NCBI GenBank assembly: GCA_022709905.1
Contig: JAKLHY010000024.1
Span: 30,621-94,620, forward strand
Direction: 5' to 3'
DNA length: 64,000 nucleotides
Origin: Verrucomicrobiota bacterium
GTDB taxonomy: Bacteria; Verrucomicrobiota; Verrucomicrobiia; Limisphaerales; UBA1319
Shown here: positions 32,551 to 41,547 of the stretch, one piece after another
How the letters are laid out: every line of letters starts with the position of its first letter
How positions within the stretch are numbered: position 1 is the first letter of the stretch
Position numbers and translations under genes: made by a program
Notes under the pieces: generated by a model
Databases searched by the model: none
The model's input: only the letters and a program-made list of their open reading frames with translations
Told to the model about the DNA's origin: nothing

Positions 32551-34434
32551 ATGAAAGAAGAGCTCGAGAAAATGGTTGCCGCCGGCAAGATCAGTCGGCT
32601 CCATGTGGCGCCGCTACTGCAACTGATTCAGTGCGGTTTCTGTTCGCATCGAAGCTGGGGGTTCGGCCGCATCACGACGATGGACACGGTTTTTGGCCGG
32701 TTTACGATCGATTTTTCCTCCAAGCCTGGCCATCAGATGGACTTAAACTTTGCCGCGGAATCGCTTAAACCGATCCCCAAGGACCACATCATGGCCCGCA
32801 AGGCGGCGGATCTGGCCGGGCTTCGAGAGATGGCGGCTCTGAATCATCTGAACCTGATCCAGATTGTTCTGTCGAGTTACGGGGGCAAAGCTACCATTGA
32901 GCAGATCCAGCAGATCCTGGTCCCAGACGTTATCACGGAGGATTGGCGCAAATGGTGGGAAGTCGCGAAGCGCGAGTTGAAGAAAGACGGGCACTTTATC
33001 GTTCCAATCAAGAAGACGGACCCGATTCTTTATCAGCCTGAGGAAGTATCCTTGCAGGCGCGGCTCCTGAAGGCCTTTCGTTCCGCCAAGGGGCTCAAGG
33101 CGAGGTTGGTGCATGCCCACGAGCTTTTTAAAAGCCGCCAGGACCTTGATGACGCGTCGGCGGCCATTCAGGAGATGGTGGAGACCCTCAACAACGACAT
33201 TGCGAGTCACCAGCGCACAATCCCGTCCCTGGCCTTGGAGGCTGTCTTTCTGCGGGATGAGATCCAATCCACGCTGAATTTGCCGGTTCCGGCCGATCAG
33301 GTGACGGCGTTATCGATATGGCAACAGGCCCAGAATTTAAACCAGGTTCTGGAACAGATCCAAAGCGTCAGACACAAACAAGCCCTGCATTCGCTCAAGG
33401 ACTGCATGCCCGAGAAATGGGTGGAGTCGTTATTGGAGGTGATTAATACCGTTTCTCCTCGGTTATGTGCGGAGTGCGTTCAACTGTTGGTGCAGGAAGG
33501 TCATCTGGAGGTTTTGAAAGAAACGCTGGGCCGCCTGATCAATCATCAACAGGCCAGCAGCGATCTGTTATACTGGCTGGCCAAGGAGCGATCAGACACT
33601 TTTGCCGATATTATTGGTCCCGAGGTATTTCGGGCGATTTTATCCGCCGTCGAGCGGGATCAGTTCAACGAAAAACGATCCAATCGGCTCCGAGACCTAT
33701 TATTGGATGACCAGGAGTTGCTGCTGGATCTGGTGGAGTCGGCGGATATCGATCTGATTCGGGATCTGACGCGGAACCTTCAGCTGTCGCCCAGTTTTGA
33801 CGATATGGACAAGCGGTCTTTGCTGGCGCGGATCATCAAGCATTTTCCCGCGATCCAGTCGATGGTGTCCGGGGATCATGGCACCCGTCAGGATGCGCCG
33901 TTGATGGTTTCATGGGAAAGTCTCGAACGTCGGCGCAACGAATATGGGGAGTTGGTGCACAAGAAAATCCCGGCCAATTCACGCGAGATCGCGCTCGCCC
34001 GGAGCTACGGCGACCTGAGGGAGAACCACGAGTACAAAGCCGCCAAGGAGATGCAAAAGCTCCTGATGCGACGCAAGGCCGAGCTCGAGGCCGAACTCGC
34101 CCGCTCAAGGGGCACCGACTTTGTCAATCCACGCACCGATGTGGTCAGCATTGGCACGGTGGTGGAGGCCACCGATTTGCTCCATCAGCACAAGGAAAAG
34201 TTCACCGTCTTGGGAGCGTGGGATTTCAATTCCGAACGGGGCATTATCAGTTATCTGAGCCCGGTGGGTCAGGCACTGCTGGGACACGCGGTGGGCGAGG
34301 AAGTGGATCTCGAGGTGGATGGTGTGGGCAAGCATTACCGCATCGACAGCATCAGCGCCTATCAGGCTCCCGGCATGGTCCCGGTCGAGACAGCCAATCC
34401 ATCGCCCGTGGCCCAGGGATCTGCTGTGGTCTAG
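32551..34434 (+). CDS. GreA/GreB-domain protein with a long N-terminal extension
   Basis: 627 residues from ATG 32551. The C-terminal ~155 residues are a full Gre factor: a coiled coil with tip SYGDLRENHEYKAAKEMQ, where the acidic D/E pair that reaches the polymerase active site is kept, then the FKBP-like domain (VSIGTVVEATDLL, GIISYLSPVGQALLGH, VGEEVDLEV). The ~470 N-terminal residues are helical and unlike Gre factors (DWRKWWEVAKRELKKDG then HFIVPIKKTDP is a helical/strand unit). This layout is known to me from Verrucomicrobia. The role is probably rescue of stalled RNA polymerase. The stop TAG lies exactly at the insertion site of a MITE. Confidence 0.85.
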   Translation: MKEELEKMVAAGKISRLHVAPLLQLIQCGFCSHRSWGFGRITTMDTVFGRFTIDFSSKPGHQMDLNFAAESLKPIPKDHIMARKAADLAGLREMAALNHLNLIQIVLSSYGGKATIEQIQQILVPDVITEDWRKWWEVAKRELKKDGHFIVPIKKTDPILYQPEEVSLQARLLKAFRSAKGLKARLVHAHELFKSRQDLDDASAAIQEMVETLNNDIASHQRTIPSLALEAVFLRDEIQSTLNLPVPADQVTALSIWQQAQNLNQVLEQIQSVRHKQALHSLKDCMPEKWVESLLEVINTVSPRLCAECVQLLVQEGHLEVLKETLGRLINHQQASSDLLYWLAKERSDTFADIIGPEVFRAILSAVERDQFNEKRSNRLRDLLLDDQELLLDLVESADIDLIRDLTRNLQLSPSFDDMDKRSLLARIIKHFPAIQSMVSGDHGTRQDAPLMVSWESLERRRNEYGELVHKKIPANSREIALARSYGDLRENHEYKAAKEMQKLLMRRKAELEAELARSRGTDFVNPRTDVVSIGTVVEATDLLHQHKEKFTVLGAWDFNSERGIISYLSPVGQALLGHAVGEEVDLEVDGVGKHYRIDSISAYQAPGMVPVETANPSPVAQGSAVV

Positions 34435-34569
34435 TGTGGTGTTTGCGAAATACGATGCCTTCTGTTGCGCCTCCCTTACAGATCCATTCCGGATATGCGC
34501 GGTCGGCGCGCCTCGCTCCTGACCAAAACTCCTGGCTGCAGAATGCATCGTATTTCGCAAACACCACAC
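34434..34569. mobile_element. IS630-type MITE, 136 bp, TA target duplication
   Basis: Terminal inverted repeats GTGTGGTGTTTGCG... extend over ~31 bp (one mismatch), flanked by TA on both sides within CTAG. TA duplication within CTAG is typical of IS630/mariner elements. A longer relative in inverse orientation is at 61338-61612. It encodes no protein. The left TA plus first G form the stop codon of the preceding gene. Confidence 0.85.
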
Positions 34570-34610
34570 TAGGGGTCGGTCTGACAGCGGGGCGATTTTG
34601 GGTTGGGGCT

Positions 34611-34683
34611 GCGGAATGAATTCCGCGGTCCATCTCAGGGTGGGGCGAATTCTCGATCGATGCTGCGGGATGAATTCCGCGGT
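34611..34683. repeat. Two REP-like palindromes
   Basis: GCGGAATGAATTCCGCGGT (34611-34629) and GCGGGATGAATTCCGCGGT (34665-34683), 54 bp apart, each able to fold through GCGGAAT/ATTCCGC. They lie between the MITE and cdsA. Confidence 0.7.
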
Positions 34684-34757
34684 TCGCGATCCTCTGAGGG
34701 CAGAGTAGTTTTTCTGAATCGACAGCTGCCGGACGATTGCCCATCCTCTGGGCCGGC

Positions 34758-35672
34758 ATGATGGCTCCAAACAGTACCGGAACCGCCGCGAGCTCGAAGT
34801 CGGCCATTTTCTGGCGTCGACTGGGTTCTTCCATCCTGCTTTGGTCCCTGGTGTTGGGGGCCTTGTTTTCCGGCAACGCCACATTGTCGGACTACGTATT
34901 TCTGCTGGTGATGCTCGGTTTGTCCGCTTTGGGATTGATTGAGTTTTATCAGTTGGTGGAACGGACCGGATTGCGGTGTCACAGGAATTGGGGAGTGCTG
35001 GGCGGATTGTTGTTGATCGTCTGCAGCTTTTTCTATTTATCGGGGCGATCGGGAGCCGAGGTGATCCCGGCTAAGGCGAACGATTTTGAAACCAGTTTTC
35101 TGATCTTGTTTGTCCTGGGATTGGGTGTTCGCCAGTTGGTGTCCTCGAATCCGCAGCATGGATTGATCGCGATGGCCACGACGTTATTGGGCTTGATGTA
35201 TGTGCCGTGGCTGCTGAACTTCATTCAGAAAATCACCTTTTTTCCGGGGATCGATGGGCGTTTTTATCTGTTGTATTTTCTGGTGGTCACGAAACTGAGT
35301 GATTCGGGCGCCTATGCGGTGGGTTCGTTGTGGGGCCGGCACAAAGTGATCCCGCGGATCAGTCCGGGAAAAACCTGGGAGGGGATAGGCGGGGCGGTGG
35401 CGGCATCGACCCTTGCGAGTCTGGTGTTTGTGTGGCTTGCGCCGGATCGGCTTGCGGGGATCACGATCTTGCATGCCCTGATACTGGGGATCCTGTTGAG
35501 TTGCGCGGCCATTGTGGGGGATTTGATCGAGTCCCTGCTCAAGCGCGAGGCGGGGATCAAGGATTCCGGGGCCTGGTTTCCCGGGATTGGAGGCATTCTG
35601 GATTTGACAGACAGTCTGCTATTCAATGCGCCATTGATGTATCTTTATCTCCGGCATATCCTGACCGCTTGA
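34758..35672 (+). CDS. cdsA: Phosphatidate cytidylyltransferase CdsA
   Basis: 304 residues from ATG 34758; 34737 and 34761 are possible starts. About eight membrane helices. The CDP-diglyceride synthase signature GDLIESLLKREAGIKDSGA then PGIGGILDLTDSLLFNAPL is complete, including its acidic metal ligands. KLSDSGAYAVGSLWGRHKV and SPGKTWEGIGG precede it as expected. It makes CDP-diacylglycerol from phosphatidate and CTP for all phospholipids. It is followed after 2 bp by dxr, a common cdsA-dxr order. Confidence 0.95.
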   Translation: MMAPNSTGTAASSKSAIFWRRLGSSILLWSLVLGALFSGNATLSDYVFLLVMLGLSALGLIEFYQLVERTGLRCHRNWGVLGGLLLIVCSFFYLSGRSGAEVIPAKANDFETSFLILFVLGLGVRQLVSSNPQHGLIAMATTLLGLMYVPWLLNFIQKITFFPGIDGRFYLLYFLVVTKLSDSGAYAVGSLWGRHKVIPRISPGKTWEGIGGAVAASTLASLVFVWLAPDRLAGITILHALILGILLSCAAIVGDLIESLLKREAGIKDSGAWFPGIGGILDLTDSLLFNAPLMYLYLRHILTA

Positions 35673-35674
35673 TC

Positions 35675-36823
35675 ATGAAAAACGTGGTGTTGTTGGGAAG
35701 CACGGGTTCCATCGGACAAAACACACTCAAGGTCGTCGAAGATTTCCCCGGCCGATTGCGGTTGATTGGCCTGGCGGCTGGGAACAATGCGGAATTACTG
35801 GCCGAGCAAGCGCGCCGGCATCAGCCGCTGGCGGTGTGCTTGCACGATCCCGAGAAGGCCGTGGATTTGCGGGAGCGGCTTCAGGGAAAGACCGACGTGT
35901 GGCAGGGTCCCGAGGGATTAGTCCATTTGGCGACACTCCCCGAGGCGGATCTGGTTTTGATCGCCATTGTAGGCACGGCGGGTTTGCAGCCTGCCCTGGC
36001 GGCCATCCGGGCCGGCAAGGACATTGCCGTGGCCTCGAAGGAAATCCTGGTGATGGCCGGCGAGATTGTCATGCGTGAAGCCGAGCAACACCGGGTCCGG
36101 GTGTTGACGGTGGATAGCGAGCATTCGGCCATATTCCAGTGTCTGGATGGGAAGCCGGCAGACTCGGTGCGGCGGCTTTGGCTCACGGCGTCGGGGGGGC
36201 CCTTTCGGAATACACCCAAGGAGGAGTTTCCCCGGATTACCATCGAGCGCGCGCTCAAGCATCCCTCCTGGAGCATGGGCAGAAAAATCACGATCGACTC
36301 GGCCACGCTTTTCAACAAGGGCCTCGAGATGATTGAGGCCCGGTGGTTATTCGGAGTGGAGATGGACCGGGTGCAAGTGATGGTGCATCCCCAGAGTATC
36401 ATTCATTCGCTGGTGGAATTTGTGGATGGCTCCTGGCTGGCCCAGTTGTCGAGTCCCGACATGTGTCTGCCCATCCAATACGCCTTAACCTATCCCGAGC
36501 GGATCGCCAGCCAGCGTGTGCAAACGGATCTGGTGCAATTGGGCCAGTTGACATTTGAAGCCGCCGATAACAAGCGATTTCCAGCCTTGGATCTGGCTCG
36601 CCAGGCCGGCAATCGAGGCGGCACATTACCTGCCGTGCTTAACGCCGCCAACGAAGTGGCGGTGCAAGCCTTTTGCGAGGGCAGACTGCGCTTTGATCAG
36701 ATCAGCGACCTGGTCGCCGGGGTGATGAATCAGCACACGGCCATCGATCATCCCGACTTGGACCGGATTCTTCAAGCCGACGCTTGGGCGCGCCAGACGG
36801 CGATCGGACGGGTCTGCGGCTGA
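35675..36823 (+). CDS. dxr: 1-deoxy-D-xylulose 5-phosphate reductoisomerase Dxr
   Basis: 382 residues from ATG 35675. The NADPH-binding GSTGSIGQNTLKVVEDF is at residues ~8-24. Then ASKEILVMAGEIV, VDSEHSAIFQCL (metal-binding Asp/Glu), TASGGPFRNTPKEEF (flexible lid), HPSWSMGRKITIDSATLFN and NKGLEMIEARWLF. It commits DXP to the MEP isoprenoid pathway. All catalytic blocks are present and length is normal. It is probably co-transcribed with cdsA. Confidence 0.97.
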   Translation: MKNVVLLGSTGSIGQNTLKVVEDFPGRLRLIGLAAGNNAELLAEQARRHQPLAVCLHDPEKAVDLRERLQGKTDVWQGPEGLVHLATLPEADLVLIAIVGTAGLQPALAAIRAGKDIAVASKEILVMAGEIVMREAEQHRVRVLTVDSEHSAIFQCLDGKPADSVRRLWLTASGGPFRNTPKEEFPRITIERALKHPSWSMGRKITIDSATLFNKGLEMIEARWLFGVEMDRVQVMVHPQSIIHSLVEFVDGSWLAQLSSPDMCLPIQYALTYPERIASQRVQTDLVQLGQLTFEAADNKRFPALDLARQAGNRGGTLPAVLNAANEVAVQAFCEGRLRFDQISDLVAGVMNQHTAIDHPDLDRILQADAWARQTAIGRVCG

Positions 36824-36971
36824 TGGTTTTCAGCGCGCAGCGAGCGGACCGTGGCAGCTGGCCTAACGAAGGGCTGGATTTCACGCGCCGGGGTCATCTG
36901 CGCGAAGATTTTTGCATCGCTGCGATGTCAATCCGCAATCCGCAATCAAGCGAAGCCAGTTCGCGATCCGA

Positions 36972-39464
36972 TCAGGGATTAGACTCTGGCTGGGCGGATT
37001 TTCGGTTCTTTTTGGCTTTGGAGTCCCGCAGCTCGTCCTTTTTACGGAGCTCTTTCTCCGCGGCTCGATTGACGATCTCCTCGGAATCCTTGAATTCCCG
37101 TTCCGCGAGGCGGACGCCGGGCAGGTTTTGTTTTTCGACTTCGACCGCGTTTGAGGCGTCTTCGGGCGTCAACAGGACAGTCGGTCTGAGGAGAACGACT
37201 AATTCGCTGCGATCACTGGTCTTTTTATCGCTGCGGAACAAGGCGCCGAGGAGGGGGATATCCTTGAGCACCGGCACTCCGGAGCGGGTTTTTTCTTTGG
37301 AGGATCGGATGAAACCGCCCAGGAAAATGGTTTCGCCGTCACGCACGGACACGGTGGACGAAGCCGTGCGGCTTGAGGTCAGGGGCACATCGTTATTATC
37401 GATTTTGGTCGTGCCGGAGATTTCGTCGATCGTCTGATTCACCTCCATCAACACCAGTTTATCGGGGGTGATGAAAGGGGTGACCTCGAGGCCGATGCCG
37501 ACTTCCAACTGCTGGTATTGCGAGCTGTTACCGTAACCGGCGCCGCCGTAGTAGGAGCCAGTGATGTAAGGGACGGTGCGGCCGTTGAAGAAACTGGCTG
37601 GGACGGCATGGGTGGTTTGGATGCGAGGTTTCTGGAGGACGGTGACCGATCCGCTCGAGGCCAGGGCATTGATCGCCATATCCAGGTCGCCCCGGAAGTT
37701 CATGAAATAGCTAAAGCCACCCGGCCAGGCGGTCGTGAGATTGGTGTTGATGGCGTCGAACAGGCTTTGGCCGTTGTTGACCGCTCCCGCGCCGGTGATG
37801 TTATCGCGAGTTTTGGGCTTCTGAACCATGGAAACACCGAAGACCAGGTTGTTATTCAGGGAGACATCGATGATGGCGGATTCGATCAAGACCTGGGCGA
37901 GCATGACATCGAGTTTACCCACGATATTGGTGATAACGCCCATGTCCTGTTTGTTGGCATAAACCACAAGGGAGTTGGCGCGGTCATCGGGGATGATGCG
38001 GGCGTCTTCGAGGACCTGGAGGTCGCCGCCGGAGGCGGCGCGGTTGACGATTTGGGCGAGGCGTTGTTGGAAGGAAGATTGTTGTCCGGGCTGGCCCGCC
38101 TGGGTGGCTCCCAGTTGCCCAGTCTGGCCGGGGCGTTGGAGCCCGCCACGGCTGGTGGCGCCGGTGCGGCGGGTGCTTGAACCTCGGGTGCGCATCGAGG
38201 TGCTCCCCTGGGCGCCTGTCCGGCTGGTAGCCGTGCCTCCGCCGCCGCCTCCGATCAGGCCGCTCATCACGTTGTAGATGTCCTCCACCTTGCCGTATTT
38301 GATGGGGATGACTTCGAGTTTGTAGTCCACCTGCGGAACCACGTCGACCTTGTGGATGATTTCCATCATGCGCTTGATGTTGGGCGCGAAATCCCGAATG
38401 ACCAGCGTCATGCTGCTATCGATCGGCACGATGCCGTTTGGGATCTTGGCGAAGGGAGCGAGGGTGGGTTGGACTTCGGAGGGAAATGCGTTGGTCAACT
38501 GGACCACCTGGGTGACGAATTCGCCTGCTTCAGGGAGTAGTTCGGGGGCCAATTTGGAAAAGGCGGCGCCTTCGGTGAGGACTTGGGTGGATTGAATGGC
38601 CTTGACGAAGCGTTCGCCTTCGGGGACGAGGCTGATTCCATTCAGGGTTAGGACGCTGTTGATGGCCTGAATGGCCTCGGTGCGGGTTAGTTTGCCGTTG
38701 GAGACCAGCGTGATGGTTTGGTTGGCAGGCAGGTTGCCGGGGCGCAGAATGGTGCGACCCGTCAATTCCGCATACATTTTCAGGATGTTTTCGAGGACGG
38801 AATTAGGAAAGTTTAGGTCGATCTCGCGCGGTTCATCGACCGGAGCGGCTGTTGTTGCCAAGTTGGCCGTGCTTGCCGGGGAAGGCACGATGGGGGGCTG
38901 TTGGCCTGGCATGAATCCGGGTGTCTGCGCCGGGGCGGCGGGGCCGGGTGGAATTTGGGCAGCGGCTCCGGGGAGGGTGGGAAAAGTCGCATTGGGCGCC
39001 GTTCGAGGGGGATTGGCCAGGACTGTGGGAGGCGGCACGGTTGCGGTGGAGGGTGGATTCGGAGGTGGCGTCGTAGTGGATGGAGCGGGAGTTGCGAGGA
39101 CGGGGGCCGCAACGGCGGGCGCGTTTGCCGGTGCTGAAATGGGAATCGCAGAGACTGAGGAGGTCGATTGACCGCGCATGGGGACGGGGGCGGTGACAGA
39201 GGGCAGGGGTTGATTGGTGTCAACCGGTTGGGCTGGGAGAGTCGGAACGGCTCCAGCCGGGGGTTGTGTTTGGGACGCGGGAGCGGGTCCACGGCGAAAG
39301 CCAGGAGGGCGATTGGCGGGTATGGGCGGGCCCAAAACCGGATTCGTGGTTGCCCCGGAGGTCTGAACCGATGGCGGGGGGGGATTGGACGCTGGCTCAG
39401 CTCCGAATCCCAGCACCAGGGTCATCATCAGGCCGGCGACGGTTAGGGCTTTGATTCTGTTCAC
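36972..39464 (-). CDS. gspD: Secretin GspD/PilQ-like outer-membrane channel
   Basis: 830 residues. A signal peptide (1-22) is followed by an unusually long Pro/Ala/Thr-rich linker (~23-205), then periplasmic N-domains (EIDLNFPNSVLENILKMYA, LTRTEAIQAINSVLTLNGI, KLEVIPIKYGKVEDIYNVM). A Gly/Arg/Ser-rich loop follows (~430-490). The C-terminal secretin core has VFGVSMVQKPK, VTPFITPDKLVLMEV, TVSVRDGETIFLGGFIRSS and GVPVLKDIPLLGALFRSDK. It forms the outer-membrane pore of a type II secretion or type IV pilus machine. It is the last gene of a four-gene operon, overlapping the previous one by 4 bp. Confidence 0.92.
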   Translation of the reverse strand: MNRIKALTVAGLMMTLVLGFGAEPASNPPPPSVQTSGATTNPVLGPPIPANRPPGFRRGPAPASQTQPPAGAVPTLPAQPVDTNQPLPSVTAPVPMRGQSTSSVSAIPISAPANAPAVAAPVLATPAPSTTTPPPNPPSTATVPPPTVLANPPRTAPNATFPTLPGAAAQIPPGPAAPAQTPGFMPGQQPPIVPSPASTANLATTAAPVDEPREIDLNFPNSVLENILKMYAELTGRTILRPGNLPANQTITLVSNGKLTRTEAIQAINSVLTLNGISLVPEGERFVKAIQSTQVLTEGAAFSKLAPELLPEAGEFVTQVVQLTNAFPSEVQPTLAPFAKIPNGIVPIDSSMTLVIRDFAPNIKRMMEIIHKVDVVPQVDYKLEVIPIKYGKVEDIYNVMSGLIGGGGGGTATSRTGAQGSTSMRTRGSSTRRTGATSRGGLQRPGQTGQLGATQAGQPGQQSSFQQRLAQIVNRAASGGDLQVLEDARIIPDDRANSLVVYANKQDMGVITNIVGKLDVMLAQVLIESAIIDVSLNNNLVFGVSMVQKPKTRDNITGAGAVNNGQSLFDAINTNLTTAWPGGFSYFMNFRGDLDMAINALASSGSVTVLQKPRIQTTHAVPASFFNGRTVPYITGSYYGGAGYGNSSQYQQLEVGIGLEVTPFITPDKLVLMEVNQTIDEISGTTKIDNNDVPLTSSRTASSTVSVRDGETIFLGGFIRSSKEKTRSGVPVLKDIPLLGALFRSDKKTSDRSELVVLLRPTVLLTPEDASNAVEVEKQNLPGVRLAEREFKDSEEIVNRAAEKELRKKDELRDSKAKKNRKSAQPESNP

Positions 39465-40105
39465 GGTTTTTTCCTCAAATCAGGTTTGTTCGTGGTCACA
39501 ACCGAGGCCTTGGCCCGCGGGGCCGGCGGAGTTGTGGAGGGGGGTGGGGCGGCTGGTTTCTTCTGATAACTGGCCACCAACACCAGGCGGCCCATGAGTT
39601 TGCTCTTGGTCTGGTCCGGGCGAAGAGTCATTTCCTGCACGCGAATCATGGAATCTTCCGCGCCAAGGGCCAGCAGGTAATTGACCAGCTCATTGGGGCC
39701 GGTGGGATTCAGCCCGAAATCGACAATGGCCTCATCGAAGAATGCGTTGGTTTTCGCCGCGGTCGATGTCCGCATGTTGACTCCCGAGAACCGGACCTGT
39801 TTTTGCATGGCCTGGGCCATGACGGTTTGGCTGAGATTAACGGCATGGCTTTCCTCGGGAATGACGGCGCTGGCGCCCTCGAACTCCTGCAGTTGCTGGA
39901 GGTAATTGGTGCCTTTGGCAATTTCGGCCTGGTATTGGGCGAGGGTGCGACGGGCTTTCTCGAGATCGACCTGGTATCGCCGCCAATCTTTGAAGTGCGG
40001 CCAGACCAGCCACATGTTCAGCAGCGCGAACAACAGCGCGAGCACGAACACCACCAGGCGCATCTCCTGGGGTCGGAGGTTGAGGGATTGGCCAAGGCTT
40101 TTCAT
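39461..40105 (-). CDS. PilO/GspM-like inner-membrane assembly protein
   Basis: 214 residues. A short cytosolic N-terminus, one membrane helix (LVVFVLALLFALLNMWLVW), a coiled coil (DLEKARRTLAQYQAEIAKG) and a ferredoxin-like C-terminal domain (DFGLNPTGPNELVNYLLAL, IRVQEMTLRPDQTKSKLMG), ending in a Pro/Lys-rich tail. This is the PilO/GspM architecture. It links the ATPase platform to the secretin. The 4-bp overlaps on both sides show strict co-translation. Confidence 0.75.
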   Translation of the reverse strand: MKSLGQSLNLRPQEMRLVVFVLALLFALLNMWLVWPHFKDWRRYQVDLEKARRTLAQYQAEIAKGTNYLQQLQEFEGASAVIPEESHAVNLSQTVMAQAMQKQVRFSGVNMRTSTAAKTNAFFDEAIVDFGLNPTGPNELVNYLLALGAEDSMIRVQEMTLRPDQTKSKLMGRLVLVASYQKKPAAPPPSTTPPAPRAKASVVTTNKPDLRKKP

Positions 40106-41547
40106 TCGATCTCAGTGACCGGGAGGTCGCAGCTGAAGTTCCAGGAGTAAGTCTGGCCGCCCGCGCCCGTTTGGGAGTTGGGAGAGCCCACTTTGCTGAA
40201 GACACGCCGGCCTTCGCTTGTCGCGCCAATCATCGCCTGGTTGAATTCGTTCACCTTGGTGACTTGGTCGGCGGGCACCATGCCTGAGACGACGAGTTTG
40301 CCTCGTTGGAAGCTGAGGCTCTCGAGGGTTAACTCTTCGGGGAGCAACTCCGAGACCACCCGCCAGCAGTCCAGGGCCGTGTATTTCAGATCCTGCCGCA
40401 GTTGGTAGACCTGAACTTTTGCCCGGAGTTGAAGGACTTTCTGGTAATCGGGCGTCAGGGCCTTGACGTGTTTTTGGACCCGGTTGTATTGATACTTGAG
40501 CACCTCGAGGGCGCCCAGGTAGACCAGGACGCCGATCAGGTAAAGAACCACCACAGCCCCCAGGCCGCGCATCCACAGCCGATCGGTGTATTGCTGCCGG
40601 TAACGGGCTGTATATTCGCCGGGCATCAGGTTGACCCGCGATTCCCGTTTCATCAGGCGGCGCGCGCTGAGAGACGCCAAATCGCGCGCAGGAAGGGGGG
40701 GCATCACGCGCGGGGCCTCGCCGAGCCACTCGTTCAGGACCGGTTCCCATACGGCCGCAGTTTCCGGATCGGCCACCAAGTGGCATTCGAGCTTGGATCC
40801 CAGCCAACCTTCGGCTTCGCCCGACCACGCCATCTGGCTGAGGTGGTCTGTCAGGCAGGCGGACCAGCGAGGGTCGCTGGGCAGAGTCAACAGGGCGATA
40901 TACTGGAGAACACCCCGAGTCCACCAGGCGGCAAGAAAGGTGTTTTTGCCTTCAACGATTTTGGGGTAGATCCAGATGCTGTCGGCCTCGACCGGAAGGG
41001 TCAGCAATTGGTGTAAAGCGGGAAACTCGATCCGGTCAGCCTGGTATCCTTGATTCTCCAGTTGTCCTAGAAACGCTTCCACGAGGTTTCGAGCGACAAT
41101 CACCACGATGACGGTTTGCATCGAGGGGGGAGTGGCTGGGGCGGTGTCGCTGCCGGTTTCGGGGGTCGGGGGGGGCGCCGCTGGCCGAGTGGCTGTCGGG
41201 ACCACCTCGAGGCTCCAAACCACTTGCGCCACCGGGATGGGAGAGAGTTTCTCGAGTTGCAGCTCGACCATGGACTGCAACTCGTTCGGGTCGCAGGCGG
41301 GCAGTTGAACGACGCGCAGGTAGACCTGATCGGCCGGGAGCCAGGCGACGTTCAATTTGCGTTGCCAGAGCGATCGCCAGGTCTTGGCGACGAGAGCGGC
41401 CGGCAGGGGGGTCGAGGCAAGCGATTGGTTTTCGGCGGCAAGGTTTTCGTTGGCCCCGGTCAGGTTGAACTGCCAGAGATCCCGGGCGTTTTCACTCAGA
41501 CGCAGGATGTTGCAGAGATGGGGAGGCGTGGCGGTTACTTTGCCCAT
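40102..41547 (-). CDS. GspL/PilM-PilN-like platform protein
   Basis: 481 residues. The N-terminal ~300 residues have an actin-like GspL/PilM pattern (WLPADQVYLRVVQLPACDP then ELQSMVELQLEKLSPIPV; VIVVIVARNLVEAFLGQLE). A membrane helix follows (GLGAVVVLYLIGVLVYLGA) and a PilN-like periplasmic part (VKALTPDYQKVLQLRAKVQ, ELTLESLSFQRGKLVVSGM). It thus unites the PilM and PilN functions, as GspL does. It lies between gspE and the PilO/GspM-like gene, exactly where gspL is expected. It overlaps gspE by 13 bp. Confidence 0.8.
   Translation of the reverse strand: MGKVTATPPHLCNILRLSENARDLWQFNLTGANENLAAENQSLASTPLPAALVAKTWRSLWQRKLNVAWLPADQVYLRVVQLPACDPNELQSMVELQLEKLSPIPVAQVVWSLEVVPTATRPAAPPPTPETGSDTAPATPPSMQTVIVVIVARNLVEAFLGQLENQGYQADRIEFPALHQLLTLPVEADSIWIYPKIVEGKNTFLAAWWTRGVLQYIALLTLPSDPRWSACLTDHLSQMAWSGEAEGWLGSKLECHLVADPETAAVWEPVLNEWLGEAPRVMPPLPARDLASLSARRLMKRESRVNLMPGEYTARYRQQYTDRLWMRGLGAVVVLYLIGVLVYLGALEVLKYQYNRVQKHVKALTPDYQKVLQLRAKVQVYQLRQDLKYTALDCWRVVSELLPEELTLESLSFQRGKLVVSGMVPADQVTKVNEFNQAMIGATSEGRRVFSKVGSPNSQTGAGGQTYSWNFSCDLPVTEIE

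Noticed and set aside
36824..36971. Possible small gene between dxr and gspD
   Set aside because: Convergent gap without ribosome site or protein-like frame.
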